This document shows positions 16,321 through 25,731 of a stretch of DNA of 64,000 nt, piece after piece. The position numbers and the translations under genes are program-made. Within the stretch, counting starts at the first letter, position 1, and each line of letters starts with the position of its first letter. This stretch comes from Propioniciclava flava (GTDB taxonomy: Bacteria > Actinomycetota > Actinomycetes > Propionibacteriales > Propionibacteriaceae). The notes beneath the pieces are model-generated. The model worked only from the letters and a program-made list of their open reading frames with translations. It was not told the origin of the DNA and made no database searches. The stretch is taken from assembly GCF_004126535.1 (NCBI RefSeq), contig NZ_PPCV01000005.1, positions 124,001 through 188,000 of the forward strand. The letters are read 5' to 3'.

Positions 16321-18369
16321 TCAGGGCAGATCGAGCCGCTCGGCTAGCAGCGGAGCAAGCGAGCGTGCAAAGGTGCCGGTGATGTGGTCGGCGTCCCAGT
16401 AGACCGGCAAGCCACCCACGACGGGGTAGCAGCGCTCGGTATCGCAGTACACGTCCGAGAAGTCGAGGCGCGACACTCGCGGTCCGGCATGTGCTGCTGT
16501 CTCGTAAGCGACATCGCGGGGCAGGGCCTCGGCACGCGGTACTGCGCAGGCGTCGGTGTCGTGCGGGTGCTTGGCCAGACACTCCGGCCCCCAAACACCC
16601 CCGGTGCCGGGATAGTCGCGCACCACCACCAGTGGTGCCAGCGAGGTGATCTGACCCCACGTGTCGAGGTAGCCCTGAGCAGCGGCATCGGGGTCGCTCC
16701 AGCCGCCCCCCACGTAGGCGGAGGTGATGACCAGGCTGGGGCGCAGGTCGAGGATGTCGCGCAGCGTGCTGCGGGACCACTCGCCGCACCCCTGAGCCGG
16801 ACGCGGTGTGGTGTGCCACAGGTCAGAGCCCACCGTGTTCAACGGGCAGCCGCCCTTGAGGAAGAAGGCCAACTGGTAGCCGCGCGCCTCGGCGAGGGGG
16901 AGGAGGCCCTTGTAGAGCGTTTGGGCATGGGAGTCGCCCACGACGGCGATCACGCGGGGATTACGCTGCTCCTTCTCGCAAAAAGGGTCGCAGTGCGGCA
17001 TGTCCCACGGGCTGTCGGCCTCGCTCGCGGGTGCTTGGAGGGCGCGGGTGAAGGGTGACCCGCACTGGTCGGGATTCACTGTCGCCGAGGCGCCCATGCA
17101 GGGGTCGGCCTCCATGCGGAGGAGGCGCTCCTTGAGGGCCTCGCGGTCGGCGTGAACCGACCATGCGCTGTAGCCGGCGCAGGCGCCAGCGATGAGCGTC
17201 ATCGCGACCAGTGCGCTGAGCAACGTGCGCCAGGGGGTCCCGGTGAGGGCCGGGAGCCCGGTGAGGAAGGGGCGCTCGACCCATCGCCGTGTCATGTCAG
17301 CCAGCAGTGCCGTCACCACCACCACGACGAGCTTGTCAGGCCACGACAGGTCCCGGCCCAAGGCGATGGGCGCCAACGCGATCAGCGGCCAGTGCCACAG
17401 GTACACGGCGTAGGAGACATCTCCGAGCCACTGGACGGGGCGCAGACTGCTGAGCCCGATCACCGGATCGCGAGGACAGCCGTCGGCGGCCAGGATCGCA
17501 GCGGCGGTACCCACGACCGGAATCAGGGCGAGCGCTCCCGGATAGGGCGTGGCCTGGGAGAGGAGGCATGCGGCCACAACGATCGCCGCGAAACCGCTCC
17601 ACCGCAGGACAACGGCGAGCCAGGGGGTGGGCGTCCAACGGCGGGCGATCAGGCTGGTGAGCGCTCCGAGGGCGAACTCCCACACACGGGTGGTAGTCAC
17701 GAAGTAGGCGGCTGCCGGATCTGCGCTCGTCAACATGACCGAGTGAACGAACGAAGCACCCGCCAGGATCATCAAGGCGACCCCGACTCCCACGGCGGGG
17801 TTCGAGTCGCCGAGCGCCCGGCGTGGCCGCGTCCGGCTCACCCAGCGTTGCAGGGCGACCGCCCCGAGGATGAGTGCCGGCCATAGCGCGTAGAACTGTT
17901 CCTCGGTCGACAGCGACCAGTAGTGCTGGACTGGTGAGGCCGTGTCGTTGGAGGCCGAATAGGTGACGGCCTTGGAAGCCAGCCACACGTTCTCCACGTA
18001 CACGGTGCTGGCGATCACCTCACGCAGGGCAGCGCGCGCCAACTGGGCAGGGAGGATCAGCGCGGAGGCCACGGCTGAGAAGGCCAGGACCAGCAGGCTA
18101 GCGGGCAGCAAACGCCGGGCGCGGCGAGCATAGAACGTCCGCAACCGGACGCTGCCCGTGCGGTCGACCTCGCGCATGAGATGGCTCGTAATCAGGTACC
18201 CGGAGATCACAAAGAAGACATCGACCCCCACGAAGCCGCCCGACAGCCGCTGGGGCCACAGGTGGAAGAGAACGACCAAGGTGACCGCGAGCGCACGCAT
18301 CCCCTGAATCTCGGGCATGAACGAGCGTGGCTGGATCCTCGCCGGTGGCGGCTCGACAACGGTGTGCAA
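16321..18369 (-). CDS. Acyltransferase-3 / SGNH protein (OafA-like)
   Basis: Protein of 682 residues. The N-terminal half (about 20-370) is the acyltransferase-3 membrane domain with around ten hydrophobic segments, opening with PEIQGMRALAV and carrying FFVISGYLIT and RRARRLLPA. The C-terminal part (about 440-682) is an extracytoplasmic SGNH hydrolase-like domain with AVVGDSHAQTLY (catalytic Ser in GDSH) and DADHITG with the Asp-His pair. Such proteins O-acetylate envelope glycans, passing the acetyl group through the membrane. The start at 18369 is a TTG; the ATG at 18318 just before PEIQG is an alternative. It sits inside the glycan operon. Confidence 0.9.
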   Translation of the reverse strand: MHTVVEPPPARIQPRSFMPEIQGMRALAVTLVVLFHLWPQRLSGGFVGVDVFFVISGYLITSHLMREVDRTGSVRLRTFYARRARRLLPASLLVLAFSAVASALILPAQLARAALREVIASTVYVENVWLASKAVTYSASNDTASPVQHYWSLSTEEQFYALWPALILGAVALQRWVSRTRPRRALGDSNPAVGVGVALMILAGASFVHSVMLTSADPAAAYFVTTTRVWEFALGALTSLIARRWTPTPWLAVVLRWSGFAAIVVAACLLSQATPYPGALALIPVVGTAAAILAADGCPRDPVIGLSSLRPVQWLGDVSYAVYLWHWPLIALAPIALGRDLSWPDKLVVVVVTALLADMTRRWVERPFLTGLPALTGTPWRTLLSALVAMTLIAGACAGYSAWSVHADREALKERLLRMEADPCMGASATVNPDQCGSPFTRALQAPASEADSPWDMPHCDPFCEKEQRNPRVIAVVGDSHAQTLYKGLLPLAEARGYQLAFFLKGGCPLNTVGSDLWHTTPRPAQGCGEWSRSTLRDILDLRPSLVITSAYVGGGWSDPDAAAQGYLDTWGQITSLAPLVVVRDYPGTGGVWGPECLAKHPHDTDACAVPRAEALPRDVAYETAAHAGPRVSRLDFSDVYCDTERCYPVVGGLPVYWDADHITGTFARSLAPLLAERLDLP

Positions 18370-18422
18370 TGGTCCTACCGGCTCGGTGATGGCGGAGAAT
18401 GGGCTGGCCGGGACGGGCCCGG

Positions 18423-19274
18423 CTACCGCATGCTAGCTGAGGGTCTGACCATGCGGCGATACATCAGTGCCCGCAGCCGCAATGGGACGAAGCGATATAA
18501 CCCCCGCACCGCGATGTTGCGCGCGAACTGCGTTGTGGTGGTGAACCCTGAGCGCCACATGCGCCACTGCAGGCGCAGTTCGCTACGCAGCATGTCTGCC
18601 CCGCCGCGGCGGCGGTAGGCGCCCGCCCCGACCCGGTAGCGCACCAGCACCTGGTCGGTGTTGGCCACCCGTGCCCCATGAGCGATCATCCGCGCGAAGA
18701 GCCAGTAATCCTCCATCTTGTTCAGATGCTCGTAGCCGCCCGCGACCTCGACGGCCTCGCGCCGGTACACGACGGTTGGATGGTTGAAGGGATCGCGGAA
18801 GCGAGCCATGGCGGCGATGTCGGATGCATCGCACGGGAGGGCACGCACCATGCCGTCGGGGCCATCCTCCTCAGCGAACTCAACCAGCGCGCTGCCGACC
18901 AGGTCATATCCGGAGGCGATCATGGGCAGTTGCACAGCGAACCGTTGGGGGAGCGACAGGTCATCGGCGTCCGCGCGGGCCACGATCGAGTGGCTGCACG
19001 CCGCCAGCCCTGCTTCCAGGGCCCGCGCCAGCCCACCGTTACGCGGAAGCGCGACGAGCCGGACGGGGACGGGGCCCGTCGCCTCGCCCGCTTCAATCCG
19101 GCGCAGCACGGTGGCGATGCCCTCGGGTACTGGCCCGTCCACGACAAGAACCAGTTCGGATGGTGGCAGGGTCTGATCCACCGTCACCGAGGCTACGGCC
19201 GCAGCGAAAAACGCCGGATCATCGCCCGCGTAGACCGACATCAACACGCTGAAAGGTTCAGACACGCCCAGCAC
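18423..19274 (-). CDS. GT2 glycosyltransferase
   Basis: Family-2 glycosyltransferase of 283 residues. It shows FSVLMSVYAGDDP at the start, LVLVVDGP, RNGGLARALEAGL, then ARADADDLSLPQR with the metal-binding DAD, and KMEDYWLFARM. It is more like generic rhamnosyl/WcaA-type GT2 enzymes than its GlfT-like neighbours. The start is a GTG at 19274, inside the end of the upstream gene (16-base overlap); the GTG at 19265 is an alternative. It belongs to the minus-strand glycan operon. Donor sugar unknown. Confidence 0.85.
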   Translation of the reverse strand: MLGVSEPFSVLMSVYAGDDPAFFAAAVASVTVDQTLPPSELVLVVDGPVPEGIATVLRRIEAGEATGPVPVRLVALPRNGGLARALEAGLAACSHSIVARADADDLSLPQRFAVQLPMIASGYDLVGSALVEFAEEDGPDGMVRALPCDASDIAAMARFRDPFNHPTVVYRREAVEVAGGYEHLNKMEDYWLFARMIAHGARVANTDQVLVRYRVGAGAYRRRGGADMLRSELRLQWRMWRSGFTTTTQFARNIAVRGLYRFVPLRLRALMYRRMVRPSASMR

Positions 19275-20223
19275 CTCGTTCCACCCTCTCCACGTCGTGC
19301 GCCACCGGCGTGTCCGCCAGCACGACCGACGTAGGGCGAGGCGCCCTCATGGCTTCCTTGACGCCCTCTCGGCCATAACCCACGAGCGCGGAACGGTGAT
19401 CCGAACGGGCGAGCATACGTGCCCACCGCAGGCCCGTGGCCCCCACATACAGGGGCCATTCCAGTGGCCCGAGGGAACCCGAGCGGCCATACATCCACAG
19501 CTTGTTGCGCACCTCGTTGGTGAACCGCGGGCCGGGGTCAGCATCCGAGCTGCCAAACACTTTCGTGAGGTGATAGACCCGCGATGCGGGGACGTAGAGC
19601 CCCACGCCCGAGCGAAGCAGGCGGGTGGTGTACTCGAAGTCGTCGTTCCACAAGAAGTAGTCGGCCTGCGGCAGGCCATGGTCAGCGATCGCCTCGGCGT
19701 CGAGCAGGATCGACACGAACGATGCCGACCGGATCGGGAAGGCTCCGACGAGGCGGGCCGCTTCGCGCTCAGTGGCGGTCGTCCCGAGGCGCTCGCGGGG
19801 CAGGTTCATCGGATGTTCGCGGCCATCACGCCAGTCGGCCCGCGACGCGGCGACGGTGACCCGTCCGGGGTAGCGGACGCGGGCGCGCTGCAACTCCTCC
19901 AGGGCGGTCGGGGTCGGAACCGTGTCATCGTCCATGATCCACACGGCTTGAGCCTGGTGCGCGACTACAGCGCGGGCGATCCCCGCGGCGAAACCGCCAG
20001 CTCCGCCGGTGTTGGTCGGCAACGTGACCACCTCGGTGACGACCGGGTGCCGTGAGGCGAGTTCGGCGGTGTCGTCGGTCGAGGCATTGTCGATCACCAC
20101 GACCGCGTCGGGGCGATGGGTCTGGGCCGCCAGGCCGTCCAGGTTTTGGAGGAGGAGGTCACGCCGATTCCAGGCGACCACCACGGCCACGATGCGCTGA
20201 TTCACGGTCGCGTCGACACCCAT
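19258..20223 (-). CDS. GT2 glycosyltransferase, GlfT1-like paralogue
   Basis: Protein of 321 residues and first gene of the glycan operon. It shares a block order with the 12008-12907 product: VVVAWNRRDLL, IDNASTDDTAE, NTGGAGGFAAGI, WIMDDDT, SASFVSILLD, FLWNDDFEYTTRLLRSG. The two are diverged paralogues that could add successive or alternating sugars. The start is the ATG at 20223, with TAGGGT 7 nt before it. Further upstream codons in this frame are antisense to the CNNM gene and are not used. Confidence 0.87.
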   Translation of the reverse strand: MGVDATVNQRIVAVVVAWNRRDLLLQNLDGLAAQTHRPDAVVVIDNASTDDTAELASRHPVVTEVVTLPTNTGGAGGFAAGIARAVVAHQAQAVWIMDDDTVPTPTALEELQRARVRYPGRVTVAASRADWRDGREHPMNLPRERLGTTATEREAARLVGAFPIRSASFVSILLDAEAIADHGLPQADYFLWNDDFEYTTRLLRSGVGLYVPASRVYHLTKVFGSSDADPGPRFTNEVRNKLWMYGRSGSLGPLEWPLYVGATGLRWARMLARSDHRSALVGYGREGVKEAMRAPRPTSVVLADTPVAHDVERVERGAGRV

Positions 20224-20230
20224 GCGGGAC

Positions 20231-20236
20231 ACCCTA
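20231..20236 (-). promoter_or_regulatory. -10 box TAGGGT for the glycan operon
   Basis: TAGGGT on the minus strand, 7 nt before the ATG at 20223. This is the likely promoter for the run of genes down to 12008. Confidence 0.5.
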
Positions 20237-20317
20237 GACCAGCCGTTCCCGACGCGCGGACCCGGCAGCCTGTGGCGTGCAGGAACCCTCGGGCGTGGGG
20301 AGATCGGCAGCTCCCGA

Positions 20318-20323
20318 TACGAT
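20318..20323 (+). promoter_or_regulatory. -10 box TACGAT for the CNNM-family gene
   Basis: TACGAT lies 6 nt before the GTG at 20330 without a Shine-Dalgarno, pointing to a leaderless transcript. It is divergent from the glycan-operon promoter. Confidence 0.5.
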
Positions 20324-20329
20324 GTCGGG

Positions 20330-21655
20330 GTGAACACGATTGTGTCGAACGCCCTCTTGGTGCTGCTCTTCATCATCATCGGTGGTGTGTTCGCCGCGGC
20401 AGAGATGGCCCTGGTGTCGCTCCGCGACAGCCAGGTGAAGGCCCTCAGCGGGCGAGGCAAGCGGGGCGCCACCGTGTCCCGCCTGGCCGCCGATCCCAAC
20501 CTGTTCCTCTCGGCTGTCCAGATCGGCGTGACCCTGGCAGGCTTCATGGCCGCCTCGTTCGGTGCCGACAACTTCGCCCCGCTGCTGACGCCGGTGTTTC
20601 GGGACTGGGGAGTGCCCGAGGGGATCGCCGGTGGCCTCTCCACGGTCCTGATCACCATCATCATCTCCTACTTCTCCATCGTCTTGGGTGAACTCACCGC
20701 CAAACGGTTGGCGATGCAGCGCGCCGAGGCGTTCTCGCTGACGCTGGGGCCCTTGGTGAATGTGATCGCCAAGATCATGCGCCCCGTCATCTGGTTCCTC
20801 GGGGTCTCGACCAACGTCGTCGTCCGGGTCCTGGGCGGTGACCCGAACGCGTCGCGCGAAGAGGTCACCGACGAAGAACTGCGCGCGATGGTGTCCAGTT
20901 CGGTGACCCTCGGCGACGAGGAGCGGCACATCGTCGACGAGGTCTTCGCCGCGGGACAAGTGACGCTGCGCGAAGCCATGGTGCCGCGAACCGAGGTCGA
21001 CTTCCTCGACGCGGACATGGCAGCCAGCAAGGCCATTCGCGTGGTGCGCGACGGGGCGCACTCGCGATACCCCGTCGTCGGGCGTGACGTGGACGATGTC
21101 ATCGGCTTCCTGCACGTGCGTGACCTGTTCGATCTCGACCCCGCCACGCGTCAGGCCCCGATCCGCCAGTTGGTGCGACCGATCAACTCGCTCCCGGGCA
21201 CCGTGCGCATCCTTCATGCCCTGACCGAGATGCAGGCCCACAACGATCACATGGTCATCGTGTCTGATGAGTACGGCGGCACGGCGGGCATCGTGACCAT
21301 CGAGGATCTGGTGGAAGAACTCATCGGCGACATCACCGACGAGTTCGACCGTGAAGACCCCGATCCGCACGCGGCAGACCTCGACGGCCTGACCACGTTG
21401 GAGGAGTTCGAGGAGGCCTACGGATACCGGATCCCCGAGGGCCCCTATGACACGGTCGCCGGGTACCTGATGGCCGAACTCGGGCAGGTTCCGGCCGTGG
21501 GGGATCACATCACGAGCCGGTTGTTCCACCCCGAGTCCGAGGAAGACGCCGGGGAGGAGTTCCAGTTCACCGTCACCGAACTGGACGGCCGCCGCGTCGC
21601 GCGAGTGCGACTCGACAGGGCCGTGTTGACCAAGACTGAACCTGCGGCGGAATAG
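20330..21655 (+). CDS. CNNM/CorB-type membrane protein with CBS domains (hemolysin family)
   Basis: Protein of 441 residues. An N-terminal DUF21 membrane domain (about 1-190, with GGVFAAAEMALVSLRDSQ and ISYFSIVLGELTAKRLA) is followed by paired CBS domains (about 205-335, with REAMVPRTEV and VSDEYGGTAGIVTIEDLVEELIG cited in part), then a C-terminal CorC/HlyC transporter-associated domain. The family transports or senses Mg2+/Co2+. Older annotations call it hemolysin C, but there is no evidence for lysis. The start is GTG 20330, set by the TACGAT box 6 nt before it. Confidence 0.92.
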   Translation: MNTIVSNALLVLLFIIIGGVFAAAEMALVSLRDSQVKALSGRGKRGATVSRLAADPNLFLSAVQIGVTLAGFMAASFGADNFAPLLTPVFRDWGVPEGIAGGLSTVLITIIISYFSIVLGELTAKRLAMQRAEAFSLTLGPLVNVIAKIMRPVIWFLGVSTNVVVRVLGGDPNASREEVTDEELRAMVSSSVTLGDEERHIVDEVFAAGQVTLREAMVPRTEVDFLDADMAASKAIRVVRDGAHSRYPVVGRDVDDVIGFLHVRDLFDLDPATRQAPIRQLVRPINSLPGTVRILHALTEMQAHNDHMVIVSDEYGGTAGIVTIEDLVEELIGDITDEFDREDPDPHAADLDGLTTLEEFEEAYGYRIPEGPYDTVAGYLMAELGQVPAVGDHITSRLFHPESEEDAGEEFQFTVTELDGRRVARVRLDRAVLTKTEPAAE

Positions 21656-21663
21656 CTGCGTCC

Positions 21664-22878
21664 ATGCCCACCGACGACGACGGTGCGGAACTCCTGACGG
21701 GAGCCCAGATCGGGGGGCTGCTGGAGGCCGCCGTGCAGCACGCGGGGGGTCGGCTGGTGGCGTGGGAGCTCGATCACGTCGATGCCCAGCCACACAGGTC
21801 GACGACAGCGACGTATGCGGCGAAGGTGGTCTGGCCGCACGGTGAGCGTCATGAACTCCTGGGGGTGAGCGCGAGAGCGCAGGGCCCCACCGACGCGGAC
21901 GCACGCGCCGAGATCTTCGCCGATGGCGACCGCGAGGTCGCCGTGTGGCTGTACCCCAATGATCCCGAGCTGCCGGGGTTGACCCGGGCGGCGTATGCGG
22001 AGTCGATGGCCGCCATCTTGAGCGACTATCGGGTGGTGGAGCGACGGCTGACCGCCCCCGAGCTGACCCTCGACATGATGACGTACCGGCCGCGACGCAG
22101 AGCAGTCGTGCGGGACCGGGTCGCAGGTGGGGCCACTTTCTACACCAAGGTGCTACGCGAGAGTGCGGTCGGACCGGTGGCGCGGCGTCACCGGTTGCTG
22201 CAGGAGGCGGGCGTCCCGGCGCCACCGGTCCTGGCTCGTACCCCCGACCATCTCCTGGTGATGGGGGCGCTTCCCGGCGCTGCCCTGGCCCAGGCGCTCT
22301 TCCAGCCGGGACGGCCCTGTACGGCGGAGCAACTCATCGGCGTCCTGGACGCCATGCCGACCTCGGTAGCCGGTCTGGAGCGGCGCCCACCCTGGACGGA
22401 TGCACTGGAGCACTACAGCGCCATGATCGCCGCCGCGCTTCCGCAGGCGAGTTCCACGCTGGACTGGATTGGCAAGGAAGTGCGGGCCGGGCTGAGTGGG
22501 CTACCGCAGGGGACCGAACCCACCCACGGCGACTTCCATGAGGGACAGGTTCACGTCGCGGGTGGCAAAGTCGTCGGGATCCTCGACATCGACACGATCG
22601 GCCCCGGACGCCGGGCAGACGATCTGGCCTGCCTCATCGCTCACATGAGCACGATCTCAGGCATGAACGCCAGCCAGGCCGCTGGCGTGCACGCGCTGCT
22701 GCGCGCGTGGGTCCCCGTGTTCGATGAACGGGTCGACCCCATCGAGTTGCGGTTACGCGCCGCCGCGGTCATCGTCTCGTTGGCCACCGGGCCGTATCGC
22801 GTCCAAGCGCCCACCTGGGTGTCGGAGACGCTCGCCATGATCGATGCTGCCGGTGCCCTCGTGCGGCAAGTTGCCTGA
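21664..22878 (+). CDS. Phosphotransferase-fold protein (APH/maltokinase-like)
   Basis: Protein of 404 residues. The C-terminal part has the aminoglycoside-phosphotransferase/choline-kinase fold: THGDFHEGQVHV (catalytic-loop Asp) and GILDIDTIG (metal-binding Asp). The Asn that normally closes the catalytic loop (HGDxHxxN) is Gln here. The N-terminal ~130 residues resemble the cap of maltokinase-like proteins only loosely. It starts 8 nt after the CNNM gene and is probably co-transcribed. The substrate is unknown; there is no reason to call it a resistance gene. Confidence 0.75.
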   Translation: MPTDDDGAELLTGAQIGGLLEAAVQHAGGRLVAWELDHVDAQPHRSTTATYAAKVVWPHGERHELLGVSARAQGPTDADARAEIFADGDREVAVWLYPNDPELPGLTRAAYAESMAAILSDYRVVERRLTAPELTLDMMTYRPRRRAVVRDRVAGGATFYTKVLRESAVGPVARRHRLLQEAGVPAPPVLARTPDHLLVMGALPGAALAQALFQPGRPCTAEQLIGVLDAMPTSVAGLERRPPWTDALEHYSAMIAAALPQASSTLDWIGKEVRAGLSGLPQGTEPTHGDFHEGQVHVAGGKVVGILDIDTIGPGRRADDLACLIAHMSTISGMNASQAAGVHALLRAWVPVFDERVDPIELRLRAAAVIVSLATGPYRVQAPTWVSETLAMIDAAGALVRQVA

Positions 22879-22944
22879 CGTTACAAAGCGGTATCAACGC
22901 GTCATCTGAGGGCCTGAACCTCTCGCCATACGGCGCCGCGACGC

Positions 22945-22950
22945 TAGGAT
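22945..22950 (+). promoter_or_regulatory. Candidate -10 box for the nucleoside-uptake operon
   Basis: TAGGAT about 55 nt before the GTG of the BMP lipoprotein gene, leaving a leader with AAGGAGG ahead of the start. Confidence 0.4.
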
Positions 22951-23005
22951 CACTCGACTGGAAGGCCGCATCGGCCCCAAGCAAATCCGTGCCAAGGAGG
23001 CATTC

Positions 23006-24070
23006 GTGAAGAAGTCCCTGATCGGTTCCGGCCTGGTAGCTGCGATGCTGCTCGCCGGCTGTGCGACCCCGCCCCCGGCCGCCACGTCCACCCCCGCTGC
23101 GAGCGGTGCGCAAAGCAACTTCCTCGCCTGCATGGTCTCTGACGAGGGTGGTTTCGACGACAAGTCCTTCAACGAGACGTCCTACAAGGGTCTCAAGGAC
23201 GCCGAGAAGCAACTCGGGATCAAGGTTGATGAGTTGCAGAGCAAGACCGTTGCGGACTACGCGGGCAACGTGCAGAAGATGGTGGAGCGCAAGTGCAACA
23301 TCATCGTGACCGTCGGCTTCGCGCTCGGGGATGCCACGGCTGCCTCCGCCAAGGCGAACCCCGACGTTGACTACGCCATCGTCGACTACTCCTACAAGGA
23401 GCCCGAGAAGAACGTGAAGGGCCTCACGTTCAACACGGCCGAGCCGTCCTTCCTCGCGGGCTACCTGGCCGCGTCGCTGTCCAAGACGGGCGTCGTGGGC
23501 ACCTACGGCGGGGCCAACTACCCGACCGTGACGATCTTCATGGACGGCTACGCCCAAGGCGTCGCGCACTACAACAAGCAAAAGGGCGCCTCGGTGAAGG
23601 TCGTCGGCTGGGATCGCGCCAGCAAGACCGGTTCCTTCATCCCGGGCAACCAGTTCTCCGACGTGGCGGGTGGCAAGCAGTTGGCCACCAACCTCGTCGC
23701 TCAGGGCGCGGACGTCATCTTGCCGGTGGCTGGCCCCGCCTCGGAGGGCGGCCTGCAGGTTGCGGCTGAGTCCCAAGGCAAGGTCTCCTCGCTGTGGGTG
23801 GACTCTGACGGGTTCTTGTCGATGCCCAAGTACGCCGCTGTGATCCCGAGCTCGGTCGGCAAGGGCATGGACGCCGCGGTGCTGGAGGCTATCAAGGAGT
23901 CCAAGGAGAAGACCTTCACCAACAAGGCGTACGTCGGCACCCTCGCCAACGGGGGCGCTTACCTGGCGCCGTTCCACGACTGGGACAGCAAGGTTTCGGC
24001 GGAGACCAAGTCCGAGATCGAACAGATGAAGAAGGATATCGAGGCCGGCACCCTCAAGGTGGAAGCCTAA
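23006..24070 (+). CDS. BMP-family nucleoside-binding lipoprotein
   Basis: Substrate-binding lipoprotein of 354 residues of an ABC importer. It has a signal peptide with lipobox LLAGC (Cys at 20), a Ser/Thr/Pro/Ala-rich tether, then the BMP/PnrA fold. Features are DEGGFDDKSFNETSYKGL, NIIVTVGFALGDATA and YLAASLSKTGVVGTYGG. Family members bind purine and pyrimidine nucleosides. The start is GTG 23006, with AAGGAGG. It is first in an operon with two-domain ATPase, two permeases and cytidine deaminase, which supports nucleoside uptake. A hairpin follows. Confidence 0.92.
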   Translation: MKKSLIGSGLVAAMLLAGCATPPPAATSTPAASGAQSNFLACMVSDEGGFDDKSFNETSYKGLKDAEKQLGIKVDELQSKTVADYAGNVQKMVERKCNIIVTVGFALGDATAASAKANPDVDYAIVDYSYKEPEKNVKGLTFNTAEPSFLAGYLAASLSKTGVVGTYGGANYPTVTIFMDGYAQGVAHYNKQKGASVKVVGWDRASKTGSFIPGNQFSDVAGGKQLATNLVAQGADVILPVAGPASEGGLQVAAESQGKVSSLWVDSDGFLSMPKYAAVIPSSVGKGMDAAVLEAIKESKEKTFTNKAYVGTLANGGAYLAPFHDWDSKVSAETKSEIEQMKKDIEAGTLKVEA

Positions 24071-24083
24071 CTACCGCACAGGT

Positions 24084-24121
24084 GCGGCGGGAGGCGTGCA
24101 ACGGCGCACTCCTCCCGCCGC
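24084..24121 (+). other. Intercistronic hairpin after the binding-protein gene
   Basis: Perfect 11-bp arms (24084-24094 and 24111-24121) with further pairing inside the loop. It has no T-run. Such structures commonly stabilise the binding-protein part of the mRNA or partly terminate it, giving excess binding protein over transporter. Confidence 0.65.
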
Positions 24122-24165
24122 GTCGGTGTCAACGCACCACACGCCCAAAGGGGGGAATCACCACA

Positions 24166-25731
24166 GTGGAGCCGGACACACGCCCGAGCGGACTTGAGCT
24201 GCGGGGAATCACAAAGCGGTTCGGGTCATTCACCGCGGTAGACCACGTCGATTTGGACGTGAGACCAGGCGAGATCCACTGTCTTCTTGGCGAGAACGGC
24301 GCTGGGAAGTCCACCTTGATGAACGTGTTGTACGGGCTGCTGGAGCCCGACGACGGCGAGATCATCATTGACGGCTCCCCGCGCACCTTCGCCAATCCGC
24401 GCGAAGCGATGGCGGCCGGGATCGGCATGGTCCACCAGCACTTCATGCTGGTGGACGTCTTCACCGTGACCGAGAATCTGATGCTGGGCCGCGAAGGCGG
24501 CCCGGTGCTGAACCCTGGCGCGGCACGCAAGCGCGTCCAAGAACTCTCCTCCCGCTACGGCATGCCGGTGGAACCGGACGCTCTCGTCGAAGATCTACCC
24601 GTCGGCGTCCAGCAACGGGTGGAGATCCTCAAAGCGCTGGCCAACGACGCCCGCTTCCTCGTTTTCGACGAGCCCACCGCCGTTTTGACGCCCCAAGAGA
24701 TCGACGACTTGATGCGCGTCATGCAGTCGCTGCGCGACGAGGGCAAGGGCATCGTTTTCATCACCCACAAGCTGCGGGAGGTGCGAGCGATCGCCGATCG
24801 CATCACCGTCATGCGTCGCGGGGCGATCGTCGGTCAGGCGCAGCCCCACAGTTCCGAGGCCGATCTCGCCGAACTGATGGTCGGTCGCGCTGTTGACCTG
24901 CGTGTCGGCAAGGCCCCCGCGCATCCGGCGGGGACCCGCCTGGCGGTGCGGGATCTGCGGGTCGCGAACTCGGCCGGCGGCATCGTGGTCGATGGGCTCA
25001 GCTTCGACGTGGCGGGCGGCGAGATCCTGTGCGTGGCCGGGGTCCAGGGCAACGGCCAGTCCGAGCTTGCCGACGCCCTGTTGGGGAACATCGCCCCGCT
25101 CAGCGGCGAGATCCTCATGGACGGCGTGAGCTTGGCCAAGGCGTCCCCGCACGCCACGATCACCGCCGGGATGGGATTCGTCCCCGAGGATCGCGAGACC
25201 GACGGGTTCGTCGCCTCGTTCAGCATCGCCGAAAACCTCATCCTCAACCGCTCTACCGACGCCGAGTTCGCGACGGGACTGGCGCTCAACTGGGGCGCGA
25301 TCCGTGACAACGCCGAGGCCCGCAAGGAAGAGTTCGACATCCGGGCGCAATCGGTGTCGGATCCCATCTCCAGTCTGTCGGGTGGCAACAAGCAGAAGGT
25401 GATTTTGGCGCGCGAACTGAGCCGTCCACTCGCCGTGCTCGTGGCGAGCCAGCCCACCCGGGGCGTGGATGTGGGGGCGATCGAGTTCTTGCACAAGCGG
25501 ATCGTCGCCGAGCGCGATCAGGGGACCGCCGTCTTGCTGGTCTCCACCGAACTGGATGAGGTCGAGGCGCTCGCTGATCGTGTTTTGGTGATGTACCGCG
25601 GGACGCTGGTGGGCATTGTGCCTCCCGACACACCGCGCGAGGTTCTGGGCCTCATGATGGCGGGCGTCCCGTTCGAGGAGGCCACCAAGGTGGAGGCGGC
25701 CACGCCGACGAAGGAGGACTTCCATGGCTGA
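24166..25731 (+). CDS. Nucleoside ABC importer, duplicated ATPase subunit
   Basis: Protein of 521 residues with two ATP-binding domains. The first (about 10-235) has Walker A GENGAGKST, signature-like PVGVQQRVEILKAL and Walker B FLVFDEPTAVL. The second (about 260-505) has a degenerate Walker A GVQGNGQSE, the signature LSGGNKQKV, and ASQPTRGVD in place of a regular Walker B Glu. This asymmetry is normal for ribose/nucleoside-type importers (NupA/YufO-like). The start is GTG 24166 after AAAGGGGGGA. It ends 8 bases inside the next gene. It powers the two permeases encoded downstream. Confidence 0.92.
   Translation: MEPDTRPSGLELRGITKRFGSFTAVDHVDLDVRPGEIHCLLGENGAGKSTLMNVLYGLLEPDDGEIIIDGSPRTFANPREAMAAGIGMVHQHFMLVDVFTVTENLMLGREGGPVLNPGAARKRVQELSSRYGMPVEPDALVEDLPVGVQQRVEILKALANDARFLVFDEPTAVLTPQEIDDLMRVMQSLRDEGKGIVFITHKLREVRAIADRITVMRRGAIVGQAQPHSSEADLAELMVGRAVDLRVGKAPAHPAGTRLAVRDLRVANSAGGIVVDGLSFDVAGGEILCVAGVQGNGQSELADALLGNIAPLSGEILMDGVSLAKASPHATITAGMGFVPEDRETDGFVASFSIAENLILNRSTDAEFATGLALNWGAIRDNAEARKEEFDIRAQSVSDPISSLSGGNKQKVILARELSRPLAVLVASQPTRGVDVGAIEFLHKRIVAERDQGTAVLLVSTELDEVEALADRVLVMYRGTLVGIVPPDTPREVLGLMMAGVPFEEATKVEAATPTKEDFHG

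Noticed and set aside
20234-22225. 663-codon open frame antisense to the CNNM and phosphotransferase genes
   Set aside because: The plus-strand genes carry clear motifs. The minus frame is His/Arg/Asp-rich shadow sequence common in high-GC DNA.
21664-22878. Aminoglycoside resistance gene
   Set aside because: Only the generic kinase fold is seen, with an altered catalytic loop. Nothing points to drug phosphorylation.
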